A DNA stretch of 64,000 bases, taken from positions 150,272-214,271 of the forward strand of contig NZ_QWEY01000009.1 in NCBI RefSeq assembly GCF_003443995.1, in the 5' to 3' direction. A program made the position numbers and the translations under genes. Positions 63,380-64,000 of this stretch are shown here, one piece after another. This DNA comes from Pseudotabrizicola alkalilacus. Lineage in GTDB: Bacteria > Pseudomonadota > Alphaproteobacteria > Rhodobacterales > Rhodobacteraceae. Positions within the stretch are counted from its first letter, which is position 1, and every line of letters starts with the position of its first letter. A model generated the notes under the pieces. It did not search any database. It had not been told where the DNA came from and was given only the letters and a program-made list of their open reading frames with translations.

Positions 63380-64000
63380 CGGCCGTCGCCGCTTGCCGGC
63401 GGGATGGGCAAAGCGGATCATACTTATTGTCTGAGGGGCCACAGTGTCATGTGGGTGCGGGCCCGCTCCTCGTTCACGCCCATTGATCGACCGTCCAGCG
63501 ACACTGCATGTACCTATATGACACTGACCGTACCGCGACCGGGGGGGGGCATCGCTTTGCCAAGGCGGCGACTCTTGTCCGGCGTTCGGGACGGATCTTG
63601 ATTGATCTCGCCGCGTTCAGCTGAAGTGGGGCTGTCGTTGACTGGCCGCACGACGCCAGAGGACTCACGACATGATGCCCGGACCAGAACGCCGAAAACA
63701 GGCCCCGTCAGATCGGCCGAGGGATTCTCGCGCTGGCATGACGAACACAACGCGCAAGATCTGAGGGCGGCCTGTCGGCCGGGAATCGCCTCAGTATGCG
63801 GTTTCCAGCAAAAGTCCGGGCTTTCGGCCGGGCATGGTCAGCCGCGCAGGGTGTTCCCTGCAGAAAGTTTGCGCGTTTGGGTCAAGGAAACATAGGGTAC
63901 TGGAGAAAAACGACGGTTGTGTGAAGATTTCCTCTTGCAGGTTTTTTGTTGTGGGCCTAAACACCGCCTTACCGAAGCGGAGGGGATGCGGAAACGCGGT
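63380..64000. other. Unassigned 3' end of the window
   Basis: Nothing recognisable was found in these 620 bases. Open frames on both strands (for example 63602-63895 plus, 63514-63750 minus) have no familiar motif, no good ribosome binding site and unlike-protein composition. A run of nine G lies near 63540 and the last 100 bases are A/T-richer. A gene may begin beyond the window. Confidence 0.5.

Noticed and set aside
63474..63895. Several overlapping open frames at the 3' end, possibly a transposase remnant
   Set aside because: None shows transposase motifs, terminal repeats or a plausible ribosome binding site.

Overview
The window is high-GC, densely packed DNA that looks like the chromosome of an alphaproteobacterium of the Rhodobacter/Paracoccus group (Rhodobacterales). 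The main pointers are a complete opgG-opgI-opgH-opgC glucan operon arranged as in Rhodobacter sphaeroides, an ArsR regulator with the two-cysteine SqrR/BigR layout, many ABC importers, a CtrA-type box, and pervasive ATGA/GTGA gene overlaps. No insertion sequence, prophage or CRISPR array was recognised.

Region 1 (1-13.5 kb) is nutrient uptake. A Ugp-type glycerol-3-phosphate importer (ugpB partial, ugpA, ugpE, ugpC) is followed by a peptide-utilisation locus. On the minus strand, an N-acylamino-acid racemase of the enolase superfamily overlaps a GNAT acyltransferase. Divergent from it are an RpiR regulator, a five-gene Dpp/Opp importer and an M81 (MlrC-like) metallopeptidase. Together they suggest capture and breakdown of peptides containing D-amino acids.

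Region 2 (13.5-21 kb) holds opgGIHC (osmoregulated periplasmic glucans), convergent dapF-mtaB, and a tRNA-Lys(UUU).

Region 3 (21-36 kb) holds two import systems. One is an AfuABC/Fbp-like importer whose last gene is a CpdA-like phosphodiesterase. The other is a ribose-type importer (binding protein, DUF2291 lipoprotein, two-domain ATPase, permease, DeoR repressor) facing a catabolic operon: FucI-like isomerase, split transketolase and FGGY kinase. This reads as an isomerase-kinase-transketolase route for an unidentified sugar; D-apiose is a reasonable candidate. Tandem ATCGAAA repeats between the two operons are candidate DeoR operators.

Region 4 (36-41 kb) is an RND efflux pump operon (adaptor, pump, DUF2892 protein, ArsR regulator). 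The regulator has cysteines 66 residues apart, as in persulfide sensors, and there is a good promoter/operator upstream of the adaptor.

Region 5 (41-63.4 kb) is a 17-gene, almost fully overlapping polysaccharide operon of Wzx/Wzy type: glycosyltransferases, flippase, ExoF-like export protein, Wzz-like protein with a degenerate kinase domain, polymerase/ligase, glycoside hydrolase lipoprotein, acyltransferase, UDP-xylose synthase and a CDP-sugar branch. The likely initiating ExoY-like phosphoglycosyltransferase is divergent, across a roughly 1 kb non-coding region with a CtrA-like box and striking inverted repeats. The last 620 bases hold nothing recognised.
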